64,000 nt of DNA, from the NCBI RefSeq assembly GCF_900683735.1, contig NZ_LR215979.1, positions 1,550,001-1,614,000 of the forward strand. Reading direction: 5' to 3'. The notes beneath the pieces were generated by a model. That model saw only the letters and a program-made list of their open reading frames with translations, was not told where the DNA came from and did not search any database. Below, piece by piece: positions 7,155 through 15,312 of this stretch. Source of the stretch: Fusobacterium ulcerans ATCC 49185. GTDB taxonomy: Bacteria; Fusobacteriota; Fusobacteriia; Fusobacteriales; Fusobacteriaceae. Made by a program: the position numbers and the translations under genes. Each line of letters starts with the position of its first letter. Position 1 is the first letter of the stretch.

Positions 7155-8471
7155 TTATTTCTTAAATAATTTTCTATTGTTGAACATGAAATAAAGCACT
7201 AATATTGCAGCAAAAGTTTCTGCTGTTGGAAAAGACAACCATACCCCTGTCATTCCAAAAATATGTGCCAGTATCCATACTGATGGTATTATAGCAACAA
7301 ATCCTCTTACTATTGATATTAAAAAACCTGTTTTTGAATGCTCAATAGAACTGAAAAATACTGCTGATACTATATTTATTCCTGCAAATATAAAACCTGT
7401 AAAATATATATGAAGCCCATTTATTGCTAATAATGCAAGTTCTTTATTTTCTTTCTTATTAAATATTGAAACTAAAGTATCTGCTGATGATAATACCACT
7501 CCATAAATAACTACAGCTATGACCACAGAAAGAATCAATGAATATTTTAAAATATAATATAGCTGTTCTTTGTCTTTACTTCCATAGCTTTTACTTACCA
7601 GTGGCTGTATTCCTTGAGCTACACCTGTAAATACTGCTATTACTACTAGAGCAAGATTTGCAACTACTCCATATGCAGCTACACCTATATTCCCTTTCAA
7701 TTCCAAAATTACCATATTAAATATTATCAGTACTATTCCTGAAGAAATTTCTGTAATAAATGAGGAAGCTCCTGTTCCACATAGCTCTCTTATTTTCTCA
7801 AATTTTATTTTTATCTTTTTTAAATGAAATTTGTTTCTTTTTCTTAGTAAATGAATTGATAAAAACCCCATACTAATCACTGGAGCAAGCCCAGTAGCAA
7901 AAGCAGCTCCAAACATTCCCAAATCTAAAAGGAATATAAATACATAATCTAAAATTATGTTTGAAAGACTCCCAATAACCATTGCACCCATGGAAAGTTT
8001 AGGATCTCCATCATTACGCACAAAAGCTAAAAAGATATTATTCAATATAAATAAAGGAGCAAAGCTCATAATTGTTTTAAGATAAGTACTTGTCATATTG
8101 AATGTTACATTATCTGTACCAAGCATATGACTTATCCTGTCCCCTAAAAATATTCCTGCTAAAAAGAAAATAACTCCTGTTAAAATTCCACTTTTTATTG
8201 AATAGTTAAACATATTATCTGCTTCTTCATTATTTCCTTTAGCTTTCAGCACTGCGTATTTTGCTCCACCACCTATTCCTATCATCAATCCTGTTCCATT
8301 AATAAAAGTATAAACAGGAATAGCCAGATTCAAAGATGTAAGTCCATCTGCTCCCATTCCTTTGGATATAAAATAAGTATCTGCAAGAATATAGCAGGAG
8401 AATCCTATCATCCCCATTACATTTAAAGTCACATACTTGATAAAAGATTTAAGCACAACATTTTTTTCCAT
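7155..8471 (-). CDS. MATE-family efflux protein (MepA-like; possibly guanidinium export)
   Basis: 438 residues and 12 predicted membrane segments. Start is ATG 8471, directly after GGAGG; 12 more codons are open upstream but lie between the leader terminator and the ribosome site. Two MatE repeats are visible: YVTLNVMGMIGFSCYILADTYFISKGMGADGL at the N-terminus and the second half beginning near GTGASSFITEISSGIVLIIFNMVI. MATE proteins export cations by antiport with Na+ or H+. The leader resembles the guanidine-IV (mepA) riboswitch, so guanidinium is a candidate substrate (inference); otherwise a multidrug exporter. Confidence 0.9.
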   Translation of the reverse strand: MEKNVVLKSFIKYVTLNVMGMIGFSCYILADTYFISKGMGADGLTSLNLAIPVYTFINGTGLMIGIGGGAKYAVLKAKGNNEEADNMFNYSIKSGILTGVIFFLAGIFLGDRISHMLGTDNVTFNMTSTYLKTIMSFAPLFILNNIFLAFVRNDGDPKLSMGAMVIGSLSNIILDYVFIFLLDLGMFGAAFATGLAPVISMGFLSIHLLRKRNKFHLKKIKIKFEKIRELCGTGASSFITEISSGIVLIIFNMVILELKGNIGVAAYGVVANLALVVIAVFTGVAQGIQPLVSKSYGSKDKEQLYYILKYSLILSVVIAVVIYGVVLSSADTLVSIFNKKENKELALLAINGLHIYFTGFIFAGINIVSAVFFSSIEHSKTGFLISIVRGFVAIIPSVWILAHIFGMTGVWLSFPTAETFAAILVLYFMFNNRKLFKK

Positions 8472-8484
8472 TTCTACCTCCAAA

Positions 8485-8597
8485 TAAAAAAGCGTCCGAC
8501 TATCCACATCTACTAAGGCCTAAAGATGTGAAAATCGAACGCCTGATTCATTCTCTACCCGGCGGCAGAGTTACAGGTTTCCACTTATTCTTCTGCC
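8485..8597 (-). ncRNA. Riboswitch-like leader with terminator; candidate guanidine-IV (mepA motif)
   Basis: Minus strand, between a promoter and the MATE gene. The upstream part contains the pairings GGCAGA/TCTGCC (8592-8597 with 8564-8569) and CGCC/GGCG (8561-8564 with 8540-8543) around a GCCGCCGGGTAGAG core. Next comes a long terminator, GCGTTCGA/TCGGACGC plus CACATCT/AGATGTG, ending in T6 (8485-8542). Bases 8540-8542 are shared by the CGCC/GGCG stem and the terminator, so the two exclude each other: folding of the upstream domain would allow read-through, an ON switch. Position before a MATE gene and the core point to guanidine-IV from memory; no covariance search was possible. Confidence 0.6.
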
Positions 8598-8627
8598 ATT
8601 ATATCACATAATGGGTATTCTAATCAA
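8598..8627 (-). promoter_or_regulatory. Promoter of the MATE leader
   Basis: Minus strand: TTGATT, 18-base spacer, TATAAT preceded by TGA (extended -10). If this is the real promoter the RNA begins near 8591, inside the outermost GGCAGA pairing proposed for the leader, so either that pairing or this promoter is wrong. Confidence 0.5.
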
Positions 8628-8688
8628 TCTTTCTATATCCTTTTTAAAATAAAAAGTTTATGACTATACCTTTTAATAGTATGACTAC

Positions 8689-9032
8689 TTAATACATAAA
8701 CAATACAAGTATTAAAGAAAATATAATTATATCATTTTTAAGAAAAGAATGGAACGAACCTCTTATAACTTGAGTATTCTTTTCTACTACTAAATACCGT
8801 TCAAGATTTGATATATACTGCACAATTAAACAACTATATATTTTATTTTTTCCATACCAATAGATTTTGGCATTTGAGTACTCTGCAAAAATATCATATT
8901 TTATTTTAGAAAGTTTTTCAATTTTAAAAAGATTTACCATTTTTATCTGTCAAAAAAATATTTAAATCAAATTCATCTTCCAATACTTTTCTATAAGTAT
9001 TATAACTTATTGATTTTATTTCTAAAAAAGTC
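8689..9032 (-). pseudogene. Remnant of a membrane sensor (Cache-type) protein, frameshifted
   Basis: Two minus-strand frames join into one plausible protein. The first (about 9032-8950) reads FLEIKSISYNTYRKV then LEDEFDLNIFLTDKNGKSF. The second (8940-8689) continues LFKIEKLSKIKYDIFAEYSN ... LERYLVVEKNTQVIRGSF and a membrane helix. The break falls in a T5A4 run. LTDKNGK and YLVVEKNT are typical of the extracellular Cache part of chemoreceptors and cyclase sensors. No upstream start with a ribosome site and no cytoplasmic output domain exist, so this is a leftover. A sequencing slip could explain the frameshift but not the missing ends. Confidence 0.45.
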
Positions 9033-9098
9033 AATAAATATTATCAAACAAAATATTCCTCTCTTAAAATTAGATATTTTTCTTTTTATTAATTTCAA

Positions 9099-9123
9099 CA
9101 AAAAAGCTGCCTTTTGGCAGCTC
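9099..9123 (-). terminator. Intrinsic terminator of the tdcB-sstT-porCDAB operon
   Basis: AGCTGCC and GGCAGCT form a seven-pair stem with a four-base loop, followed by T6 on the minus strand, 44 bases past the porB stop. Confidence 0.9.
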
Positions 9124-9166
9124 CTTTGTATAGGTTCTATTGTTTGCAGACAATATTTTATTATTC

Positions 9167-10105
9167 TTAAATTTCTTCTCCACATCTCTTAAGAAGTCTT
9201 TCCCATTTCAAATCCACATCTTTTTGGATTCTATCTATGATATGTCTGTTTTGTGGTTTAAATAGATGCTTGAATCTTCCTTGTTTTTTCAAGAATTCTT
9301 CTACAGGCAGTTTTACTTTTGGTCTGTAGCTTAATTTCCATTCTCCATCTATTACTTCAAATAGTGGCCAGTAGCAAGTTTCTACTGCCAGTTTACACAT
9401 TTCCATCAGGTCTTCACCTTCATATCTCCATCCTCTTGGGCATGGTGCTAATATGTTTAGGAATGCTGCTCCCTCTGTATAGATTGCTTTTTCTGCTTTC
9501 TCATGAAGGTCTTTGAAGTTTCCTATAAATGTTGTTTGAGCAACATATGCCACATTGTGGGCTGATATTACATCTGTAAGATCTTTTCTTCCCTGTGGTT
9601 TTCCTGCGCTTTCTTTTCCTATTGGAGTTGTAGTTGTATCTGCTCCTATAGGTGTTGCTGATGATCTTTGGATACCTGTATTCATATATGCTTCATTGTC
9701 ATAACATACATAAACCATATCATGTCCTCTTTCCATTGCTCCTGAAAGTGATTGGAATCCTATATCATAAGTTCCTCCATCTCCTCCAAAAGCTATGAAT
9801 TTATATGATTCATCTATTTTTCCTTTTTTCTTTAATACTTTGTATGCTGTCTGGGCTCCACTTATTGTTGCTGCTGCATTTTCAAATGCTGAGTGAATAA
9901 ATGAATCTTTCCATGCTGTATATGGATAAAGGAAAGTTGATACTTCAAGACAGCTTGTTGCACTGCATATTACTGCCTCATCTTCCTCTTTTAATGCTCT
10001 TAATACTCCTCTTACTGCTACTGGTGCTCCACACCCTGCACACATTCTGTGTCCTCCAGTAAGTCTTTCAGGTTTTTCCATTTCTTTTTTGAAATTATAT
10101 GCCAT
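9167..10105 (-). CDS. porB: 2-oxoacid:ferredoxin oxidoreductase, beta subunit
   Basis: 312 residues. Thiamine-diphosphate subunit of a four-subunit 2-oxoacid oxidoreductase that splits pyruvate or 2-oxobutyrate to acyl-CoA, CO2 and reduced ferredoxin. The ThDP/Mg site is visible as FGGDGGTYDIGF followed by VCYDNEAYMNTGIQRSSATP. Conserved Cys for the proximal [4Fe-4S] cluster are in RMCAGCGAP, CSATSCLE and APCPRGW. Length and motifs match PorB/VorB. It is last in the operon, 12 bases after porA, which follows porC and porD in the usual gamma-delta-alpha-beta order. Confidence 0.93.
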   Translation of the reverse strand: MAYNFKKEMEKPERLTGGHRMCAGCGAPVAVRGVLRALKEEDEAVICSATSCLEVSTFLYPYTAWKDSFIHSAFENAAATISGAQTAYKVLKKKGKIDESYKFIAFGGDGGTYDIGFQSLSGAMERGHDMVYVCYDNEAYMNTGIQRSSATPIGADTTTTPIGKESAGKPQGRKDLTDVISAHNVAYVAQTTFIGNFKDLHEKAEKAIYTEGAAFLNILAPCPRGWRYEGEDLMEMCKLAVETCYWPLFEVIDGEWKLSYRPKVKLPVEEFLKKQGRFKHLFKPQNRHIIDRIQKDVDLKWERLLKRCGEEI

Positions 10106-10117
10106 ATTCCTTTCCTC

Positions 10118-11296
10118 CTACCCTCTTACACCAAAATGTCTATATGTATCTTTTACTTCTTGATCTTTCTCTGCCAATAGAGTATTAAAGATCTCTTTTA
10201 TATGATTTACAGTTATATCTCTTCCTCCAAGTCCATATACATAGTTGATCATTTTTGGTCTTGGGCTGCAGTCATAAAGAGCTGATCTTACCTCTGCAAA
10301 TACTGGTCCTCCAGCTGCTGAGAATCCTTCGCATTTATCCATTACTGCTACCATTTTTACATTTTTAAGCGCTTGTGCTATTTCCTCCATTGGGAATGGT
10401 CTGAATACTCTGATTTTTAGAAGTCCAACTTTTTTACCTTCTTTTCTCATTTCTTCTATAGCTGCTTTAGCTGTTCCAGCAGTTGAGTTGATAACCACTA
10501 TTGCAACTTCTGCATCATCTAATTTATATTCTTCAAACAGTCCATATTTTCTTCCAGTAAGTTTTTCATATTCTGCTGCTACTTCAAGAATTACTTTTTT
10601 AGCATTCATCATAGCATGAGCTTGGCTTACTTTATGTTCCATATAGTAAGAAACAATATCATATGGTCCTACTGCTGTAGGTCTTTTAGCATTTAGAAGA
10701 TAATCTTCTGGGTTGTATTCTCCAACAAAAGCTTTAGCTTTGTCGTCTTCTAATAATTCTATATTTTCAACAGCATGGCTTGTGATGAATCCATCCTGAC
10801 ATACCATAACAGGAAGTTGAACATCTGGATGTTCTCCTATTCTGTTAGCTTGAAGCATATTGTCATAAGCTTCTTGATTTGTTTCACTGTATAGCTGAAT
10901 CCATCCAGCATCTCTTGCACCCATAGAATCACTATGGTCTGCATTGATATTGATAGGTCCTGTAAGAGCTCTGTTAACACATGCTAAAGTTACAGGAAGT
11001 CTTGCAGAAGCTACAACATAAAGCATTTCCCACATCAATGCAAGTCCGCATGATGAAGTAGCAGTCATAGTTCTAGCTCCTGCTGCTTGTGATCCCATTG
11101 CAGCCGACATAGCGCTGTGCTCTGATTCTACTGGAATAAATTCACTGTCTACTGATCCATCAGCAACATATTGAGAGAAATATTGTGGTATCTCTGTTGA
11201 TGGAGTGATTGGAAAAGCAGGTACTACATCTGGATTTATTTGTCTCATTGCTATTGCAATAGCTTCGTTTCCTGACATTCTTTCTCTTATACTCAT
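10118..11296 (-). CDS. porA: 2-oxoacid:ferredoxin oxidoreductase, alpha subunit
   Basis: 392 residues. Carries the pyrimidine-binding domain: GNEAIAIAMRQINPDVVPAFPITPSTEIPQYF at the N-terminus, VESEHSAMSAAMGSQAAGART and TATSSCGLALMWEMLYVVA, then the transketolase C-terminal-like domain with AKAAIEEMRKEGKKVGLLKIRVFRPFP (about residues 270-310). It pairs with PorB to form the active site. Substrate cannot be read from the sequence; with threonine dehydratase in the operon, 2-oxobutyrate and pyruvate are the expected substrates. GGAGG precedes the ATG. Confidence 0.93.
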   Translation of the reverse strand: MSIRERMSGNEAIAIAMRQINPDVVPAFPITPSTEIPQYFSQYVADGSVDSEFIPVESEHSAMSAAMGSQAAGARTMTATSSCGLALMWEMLYVVASARLPVTLACVNRALTGPININADHSDSMGARDAGWIQLYSETNQEAYDNMLQANRIGEHPDVQLPVMVCQDGFITSHAVENIELLEDDKAKAFVGEYNPEDYLLNAKRPTAVGPYDIVSYYMEHKVSQAHAMMNAKKVILEVAAEYEKLTGRKYGLFEEYKLDDAEVAIVVINSTAGTAKAAIEEMRKEGKKVGLLKIRVFRPFPMEEIAQALKNVKMVAVMDKCEGFSAAGGPVFAEVRSALYDCSPRPKMINYVYGLGGRDITVNHIKEIFNTLLAEKDQEVKDTYRHFGVRG

Positions 11297-11312
11297 TAAT
11301 TCTACCTCCGAA

Positions 11313-11615
11313 CTACTCTTTTATCAATTCTATTGCTTTGAATGGACATGCTTTAACACAAATTCCACATCCTTTGCAATGATCCATATCAAACTCTAAT
11401 CTTTTTCCATCTTTTACAGGTATTGCTGAATCTGGGCAGCAAGGAACACATAGAAGACAGTCAATACATTTATCTCTCAAAAGAACTGGTTTCATTGATC
11501 TCCAGTCCCCTGTTCTGAAGTGCTGAGCACTTCCAGCTTCATAAACTACTCCACCAGGAGTTATATCTCTCCAGCTAATATCTTCAGTAATTGGTACACC
11601 AGCTTTATTTTTCAT
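11313..11615 (-). CDS. porD: 2-oxoacid:ferredoxin oxidoreductase, delta (ferredoxin-like) subunit
   Basis: 100 residues with two [4Fe-4S] motifs in the C-terminal half, CIDCLLCVPCCP and CKGCGICVKACP, the pattern of the PorD electron-transfer subunit. About 45 N-terminal residues (WRDITPGGVVYEAGSAQHFRTGDWRSM by region) resemble the usual docking extension of PorD. It passes electrons from the ThDP centre to external ferredoxin. Its ATG overlaps the stop of porC (TAATG), a sign of coupled translation. Confidence 0.93.
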   Translation of the reverse strand: MKNKAGVPITEDISWRDITPGGVVYEAGSAQHFRTGDWRSMKPVLLRDKCIDCLLCVPCCPDSAIPVKDGKRLEFDMDHCKGCGICVKACPFKAIELIKE

Positions 11616-12190
11616 TATTCTTTCACCTCATTCATAGAACGTACTAATGCAGCCATATTTCCTTTTAGTACTTCTGGTTTACTTGCAAATTTGTGCGCAA
11701 AAGAGTTTTCCATTGCTTCTAGGAAAGCTTTTTCTTCCATAACTCCACTTACTTTTACAACTGCTCCAAGCATAGGAGTGTTAGGGAAGTTTTTCCCAAG
11801 AGTTTCCTCAGAAATAGTTCTTGCATCACAAGTACATACTCTTCCTTTGTATCCTTTTAAAAGAGCTTTAAATTCAGAAGCAGGCTTAGAACTATTGATA
11901 ATGATAGCTCCATCCTCTTTAAGACCTTTAGTAACATCTACACTTTCAATAAGAGTTTCATCAACAACAACTACAAAATCAGGTTCATAGATATTAGAGT
12001 GAACAGTAACTCTATCTTTAGAGATACGATTGTAAGCAGTAATCGGAGCTCCCATTCTTTCAGGTCCATACTCTGGGAACCCTTGAACGAACATTCCACC
12101 ACTGAATGCTGCATCTGCCAAAAGTAAAGAAGCCGTTTTGGCTCCTTGCCCACCTCTTCCATGCCATCTTATTTCAAAAATTTCTTTCAT
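11615..12190 (-). CDS. porC: 2-oxoacid:ferredoxin oxidoreductase, gamma subunit
   Basis: 191 residues. Matches the POR gamma domain with the start IFEIRWHGRGGQGAKTASLLLADAA and the FPEYGPERMGAPITAYNRIS motif that helps bind CoA and stabilise the complex, then the VDETLIESVDVTKGL region. Length is normal. First of the four por genes and 43 bases after sstT, with no terminator between, so por expression probably follows tdcB and sstT. Confidence 0.93.
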   Translation of the reverse strand: MKEIFEIRWHGRGGQGAKTASLLLADAAFSGGMFVQGFPEYGPERMGAPITAYNRISKDRVTVHSNIYEPDFVVVVDETLIESVDVTKGLKEDGAIIINSSKPASEFKALLKGYKGRVCTCDARTISEETLGKNFPNTPMLGAVVKVSGVMEEKAFLEAMENSFAHKFASKPEVLKGNMAALVRSMNEVKE

Positions 12191-12236
12191 AATTACCTTC
12201 CTTTAAGTATTTATTGTAATATTAATAATTAATATT

Positions 12237-13433
12237 TTATGCTTCTACAGTTTCTTTTTTCTCTCTTTTTATTAATTTGAATCCAGCAATTTTATTAACC
12301 ATTATAGATATAGCCCCATCTCCAGTTACATTACAAGCAGTTCCAAAACTGTCTTGAGTTAAATATAGAGCAATCATTAAAGATGTAAGTTCTGGACCAA
12401 ATCCCAGCATACTTTCTAATAATCCAAGTGCTGCCATTACTGCTCCACCTGGTACTCCTGGTGCTGCTACCATTGTTACTCCCAGCATAAGAATAAATCC
12501 AAACATTCCTGAGAATGTGATAGGCATTCCGTTTAACATCATTACTGCCATTGAACAGCTTACAAGTGTTATTGTACTTCCTGATAGATGGATAGTAGCG
12601 CATAATGGGATTGTAAAGTCTGCAATTCCTTCATTTACTCCATTTTCTTTAGTTTGGTTAAGAGTAACTGGGATAGTTGCTGCTGATGACTGAGTTCCAA
12701 TTGCTGTGAAATATGCAGGAAGCATTTTTCTTATTAATAATAATGGATTAGCTCCTGCTAAAGTTCCAGCTATTGTATATTGAACCAATAGGATAACAAA
12801 GTGAAGAATTATAATTATTCCAAATACTTTTGCAAATACTGACATGATTTTCACTATTTCTCCAGCATAAGTCATATTTGCAAAGATACCTGCTATGTAT
12901 AGAGGCAAGAATGGAATAATAATATTTGTTATTATTTTTTCAACTATTGTCTGTACTTCATTCATAAGGTTTTTAAGAGTTGTTCCTTCAACTACTGCAA
13001 TTCCAATACCTATGATGAATGCCATTAACAATGCTGTCATAACTCCCATGATTGGAGGCATATCAACTGTTAAATAACCACTTAAAAGTCCTGCTTCTGG
13101 ATGGCTTCCTTCTGCTAAAGCAGCTCCACTTGGAAGTATCTTTTTAAGTAAAATAGAGTTTGTAAAGAATGCTAATGATCCAGACACAATTGTTGAACCA
13201 TATGCAAGAACTGTAGTAACTGCTAATAGTTTTCCAGCTTTTTTACCTAAATCTCCAATACCAGGTGCTACGAATCCTAAGATTATCAATGGAATTACAA
13301 ACTGTAAAAAGTTTCCAAATAATCCATTAAACGTCATCATTATTCTTAGTAATGGTACAAATCCAATTTTTCCGATTATAATACCTGCTATCAAACCTAT
13401 TATAAGCTTTGGTAATAATCCTAATTTTTTCAT
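12237..13433 (-). CDS. sstT: Na+:serine/threonine-type symporter (DAACS family)
   Basis: 398 residues from ATG 13433; an in-frame GTG three codons upstream abuts GGGAAG and is less likely. Dicarboxylate/amino acid:cation symporter family: N-terminal LLPKLIIGLIAGIIIGKIG, the re-entrant serine-rich loop FTAIGTQSSAATIPVTL, and the C-terminal substrate and Na+ motif IALYLTQDSFGTACNVTGDGAI. The family includes GltP, DctA and SstT; position between a threonine dehydratase and 2-oxoacid oxidase argues for serine/threonine rather than glutamate. Inner membrane. Confidence 0.85.
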   Translation of the reverse strand: MKKLGLLPKLIIGLIAGIIIGKIGFVPLLRIMMTFNGLFGNFLQFVIPLIILGFVAPGIGDLGKKAGKLLAVTTVLAYGSTIVSGSLAFFTNSILLKKILPSGAALAEGSHPEAGLLSGYLTVDMPPIMGVMTALLMAFIIGIGIAVVEGTTLKNLMNEVQTIVEKIITNIIIPFLPLYIAGIFANMTYAGEIVKIMSVFAKVFGIIIILHFVILLVQYTIAGTLAGANPLLLIRKMLPAYFTAIGTQSSAATIPVTLNQTKENGVNEGIADFTIPLCATIHLSGSTITLVSCSMAVMMLNGMPITFSGMFGFILMLGVTMVAAPGVPGGAVMAALGLLESMLGFGPELTSLMIALYLTQDSFGTACNVTGDGAISIMVNKIAGFKLIKREKKETVEA

Positions 13434-13512
13434 AAATTCCACTTCCCTTTTTAGTTTTTTATATACTTATTTTTATTAACCTGCTTTTTAATTCCTAATT
13501 AACCCTATTTTA

Positions 13513-14715
13513 TTAGTGAATTTCATATCCTGCTTCTATTATTTTAGCTCTTACTGCATCTCTATGTGTCATATCACTGCATTCTATTACCAATGTTACT
13601 TCCTGCATTGTTATTCCTAATTCGACATTATACATACTTTGTGTTATAAATAGAATATTGGCTCTGTTTTCTGTAATCAAACTTAATAATTTTTCTGTTT
13701 CTCCAAATCTGTCATGTACTTTTACTTTGAATTCATATCTTCTTCCTGCATTGATTAAAGCTCTGTTCAATACTCTTTCTATAAGATTTACATCTATATT
13801 TCCTCCAGACACTACTGCACATGTCTTTTTACCTTTACAGTCAACTTTTCCTGCCAAAATTGCTGCCAAAGGTGTTGCTCCTGCTCCTTCAGCTACTACT
13901 TTGCTTTTTTCCATTAAGAATAATATTGCTCTTGCTATTTCATCTTCTGTTACTGTTACTACTTCATCTACATATTGTTTTACAAGTTCAAGAGTTTTAC
14001 ATCCTACTTTTTTTACTGCTATTCCATCTGCTATTGTTGGTGTTGCGCATACTTCACAACATTCTCCCTTTGCCAAAGCTTCTGTCATTGATGCGGCATT
14101 TGCTGATTCTACTCCTATGATTCTTACTGATGGATTGATTGATTTTATTGCTGTTGCTATTCCTGCAAGAATTCCTCCCCCTCCAATTGGTACTAGTACT
14201 GTATCTATATCAATTGCATCTTCTAATATTTCTAATCCTATAGTCCCTTGTCCTGAAATTACATAGTCATCATCAAATGGATGTAGGAATATTGCTCCTG
14301 TTTCTTTTTGAATTTCACATGCTTTCGCAAAAGCGTCATCATATACAGTCCCACATAATACTACTTCCGCTCCATAGCCTTTTGTTGCTGCCACTTTTGC
14401 TATTGGTGCAGTTTCAGGCATTACTATTGTTGATTTTATTCCTTGTGCTGTTGCTCCCAAAGCTATTCCCTGTGCGTGATTTCCTGCTGATGATGCAATA
14501 ACACCTTTTTTCTTTTCTTCTTCTGTAAGGTTAGCTATTCTGTTTAGAGCCCCTCTCACTTTAAATGATCCTGTCTTTTGAAGGTTTTCCAATTTAAATA
14601 ATACTTTCCCTCCCAGTTCTTTTTCCAGTGTAGGGCATTCTATTAAAGGTGTTCTTTTGATTGAATGCTCAATGGTTTCCTTTGCTTTTTTGATTGTTTC
14701 TAATGTTACTGCCAT
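13513..14715 (-). CDS. tdcB: Threonine ammonia-lyase (catabolic threonine dehydratase) with ACT domain
   Basis: 400 residues. PLP enzyme converting threonine to 2-oxobutyrate and ammonia (and serine to pyruvate). The PLP lysine is in LENLQKTGSFKVRGALNRI (about residue 55), with ASSAGNHAQGIA and the phosphate-binding GGGGILAGIA loop near residue 180, and EGAGATPLAA further on. Residues about 325-400 form one ACT domain (FKVKVHDRFGETEKLLSLI), as in the 400-residue clostridial type rather than the 514-residue biosynthetic IlvA. No branched-chain synthesis genes are nearby. First gene of the operon; AGGAGG lies 7 bases before ATG. Confidence 0.92.
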   Translation of the reverse strand: MAVTLETIKKAKETIEHSIKRTPLIECPTLEKELGGKVLFKLENLQKTGSFKVRGALNRIANLTEEEKKKGVIASSAGNHAQGIALGATAQGIKSTIVMPETAPIAKVAATKGYGAEVVLCGTVYDDAFAKACEIQKETGAIFLHPFDDDYVISGQGTIGLEILEDAIDIDTVLVPIGGGGILAGIATAIKSINPSVRIIGVESANAASMTEALAKGECCEVCATPTIADGIAVKKVGCKTLELVKQYVDEVVTVTEDEIARAILFLMEKSKVVAEGAGATPLAAILAGKVDCKGKKTCAVVSGGNIDVNLIERVLNRALINAGRRYEFKVKVHDRFGETEKLLSLITENRANILFITQSMYNVELGITMQEVTLVIECSDMTHRDAVRAKIIEAGYEIH

Positions 14716-15177
14716 GACTTTCCTCCTCGGTATTAACCTGATTTAATAAATCATTTCTTTTGTTAATCTTTCTGATTCATATTTTATTAAAATTAACCTT
14801 TTTATAATTTCTTTTTTTAATTCTAATATAATATAAAACAGTTCCTTATGTTTTAAATTAATATATTAAGTCCTGAAACTTTATCCCTTAATACGACTCA
14901 AGTATAATACTATGGTTATATTTAGTCAACTCTTTTTTATTGATGAAAGTAATATATTATATATGATTATTATATTTAATTTAAATTACAGAATAGTCAA
15001 AGTTCATTTTTTTTTACTACACTTTTTTTAAAATTATAAATAATTCTATTTAAAATATTAATAAACCCATTGATAAATATACTTTAGTAATAACATTACA
15101 TTACAAAAATTTAAAAAATTGTTTTGTTCATTTATTTAGTACACTAGTAATTTTTGACCTTTTTTTGGCAACAAAAA
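14716..15177. other. Long AT-rich intergenic region upstream of tdcB
   Basis: No ORF of note. It holds the tdcB promoter at 14901-14929 and therefore an untranslated leader of about 180 bases, in which no convincing riboswitch or leader peptide was found. A second TTGACT/TATAAT pair on the minus strand near 14970-15003 has a 20-base spacer and is doubtful. Confidence 0.6.
14901..14929 (-). promoter_or_regulatory. Promoter of the tdcB-sstT-porCDAB operon
   Basis: Minus strand: TTGACT, exactly 17 bases, TATACT. The nearest convincing sigma70-type promoter upstream of tdcB. Confidence 0.75.
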
Positions 15178-15198
15178 AATAGGAGAATTTCTCCTATT
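15178..15198 (-). terminator. Terminator downstream of the acyl-CoA dehydrogenase gene
   Basis: AATAGGAGAA and TTCTCCTATT form a ten-pair stem with a one-base gap as drawn (in practice a 3-5 base loop), followed on the minus strand by T7. Confidence 0.8.
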
Positions 15199-15312
15199 TC
15201 TTATAAATATTTTTTTTAAATAAATTCTATCAATATATTTTTTTTAAATCTCAATAAATTTTTACAGTTTTTTACATATCAATTTCTATATTTTTCTATC
15301 ATTTATTTTTTA

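Noticed and set aside
13658-14266. 202-residue plus-strand ORF opposite tdcB
   Set aside because: Shadow of tdcB; composition of Ala/Ser/Pro/Thr is a by-product of codon bias on the coding strand.
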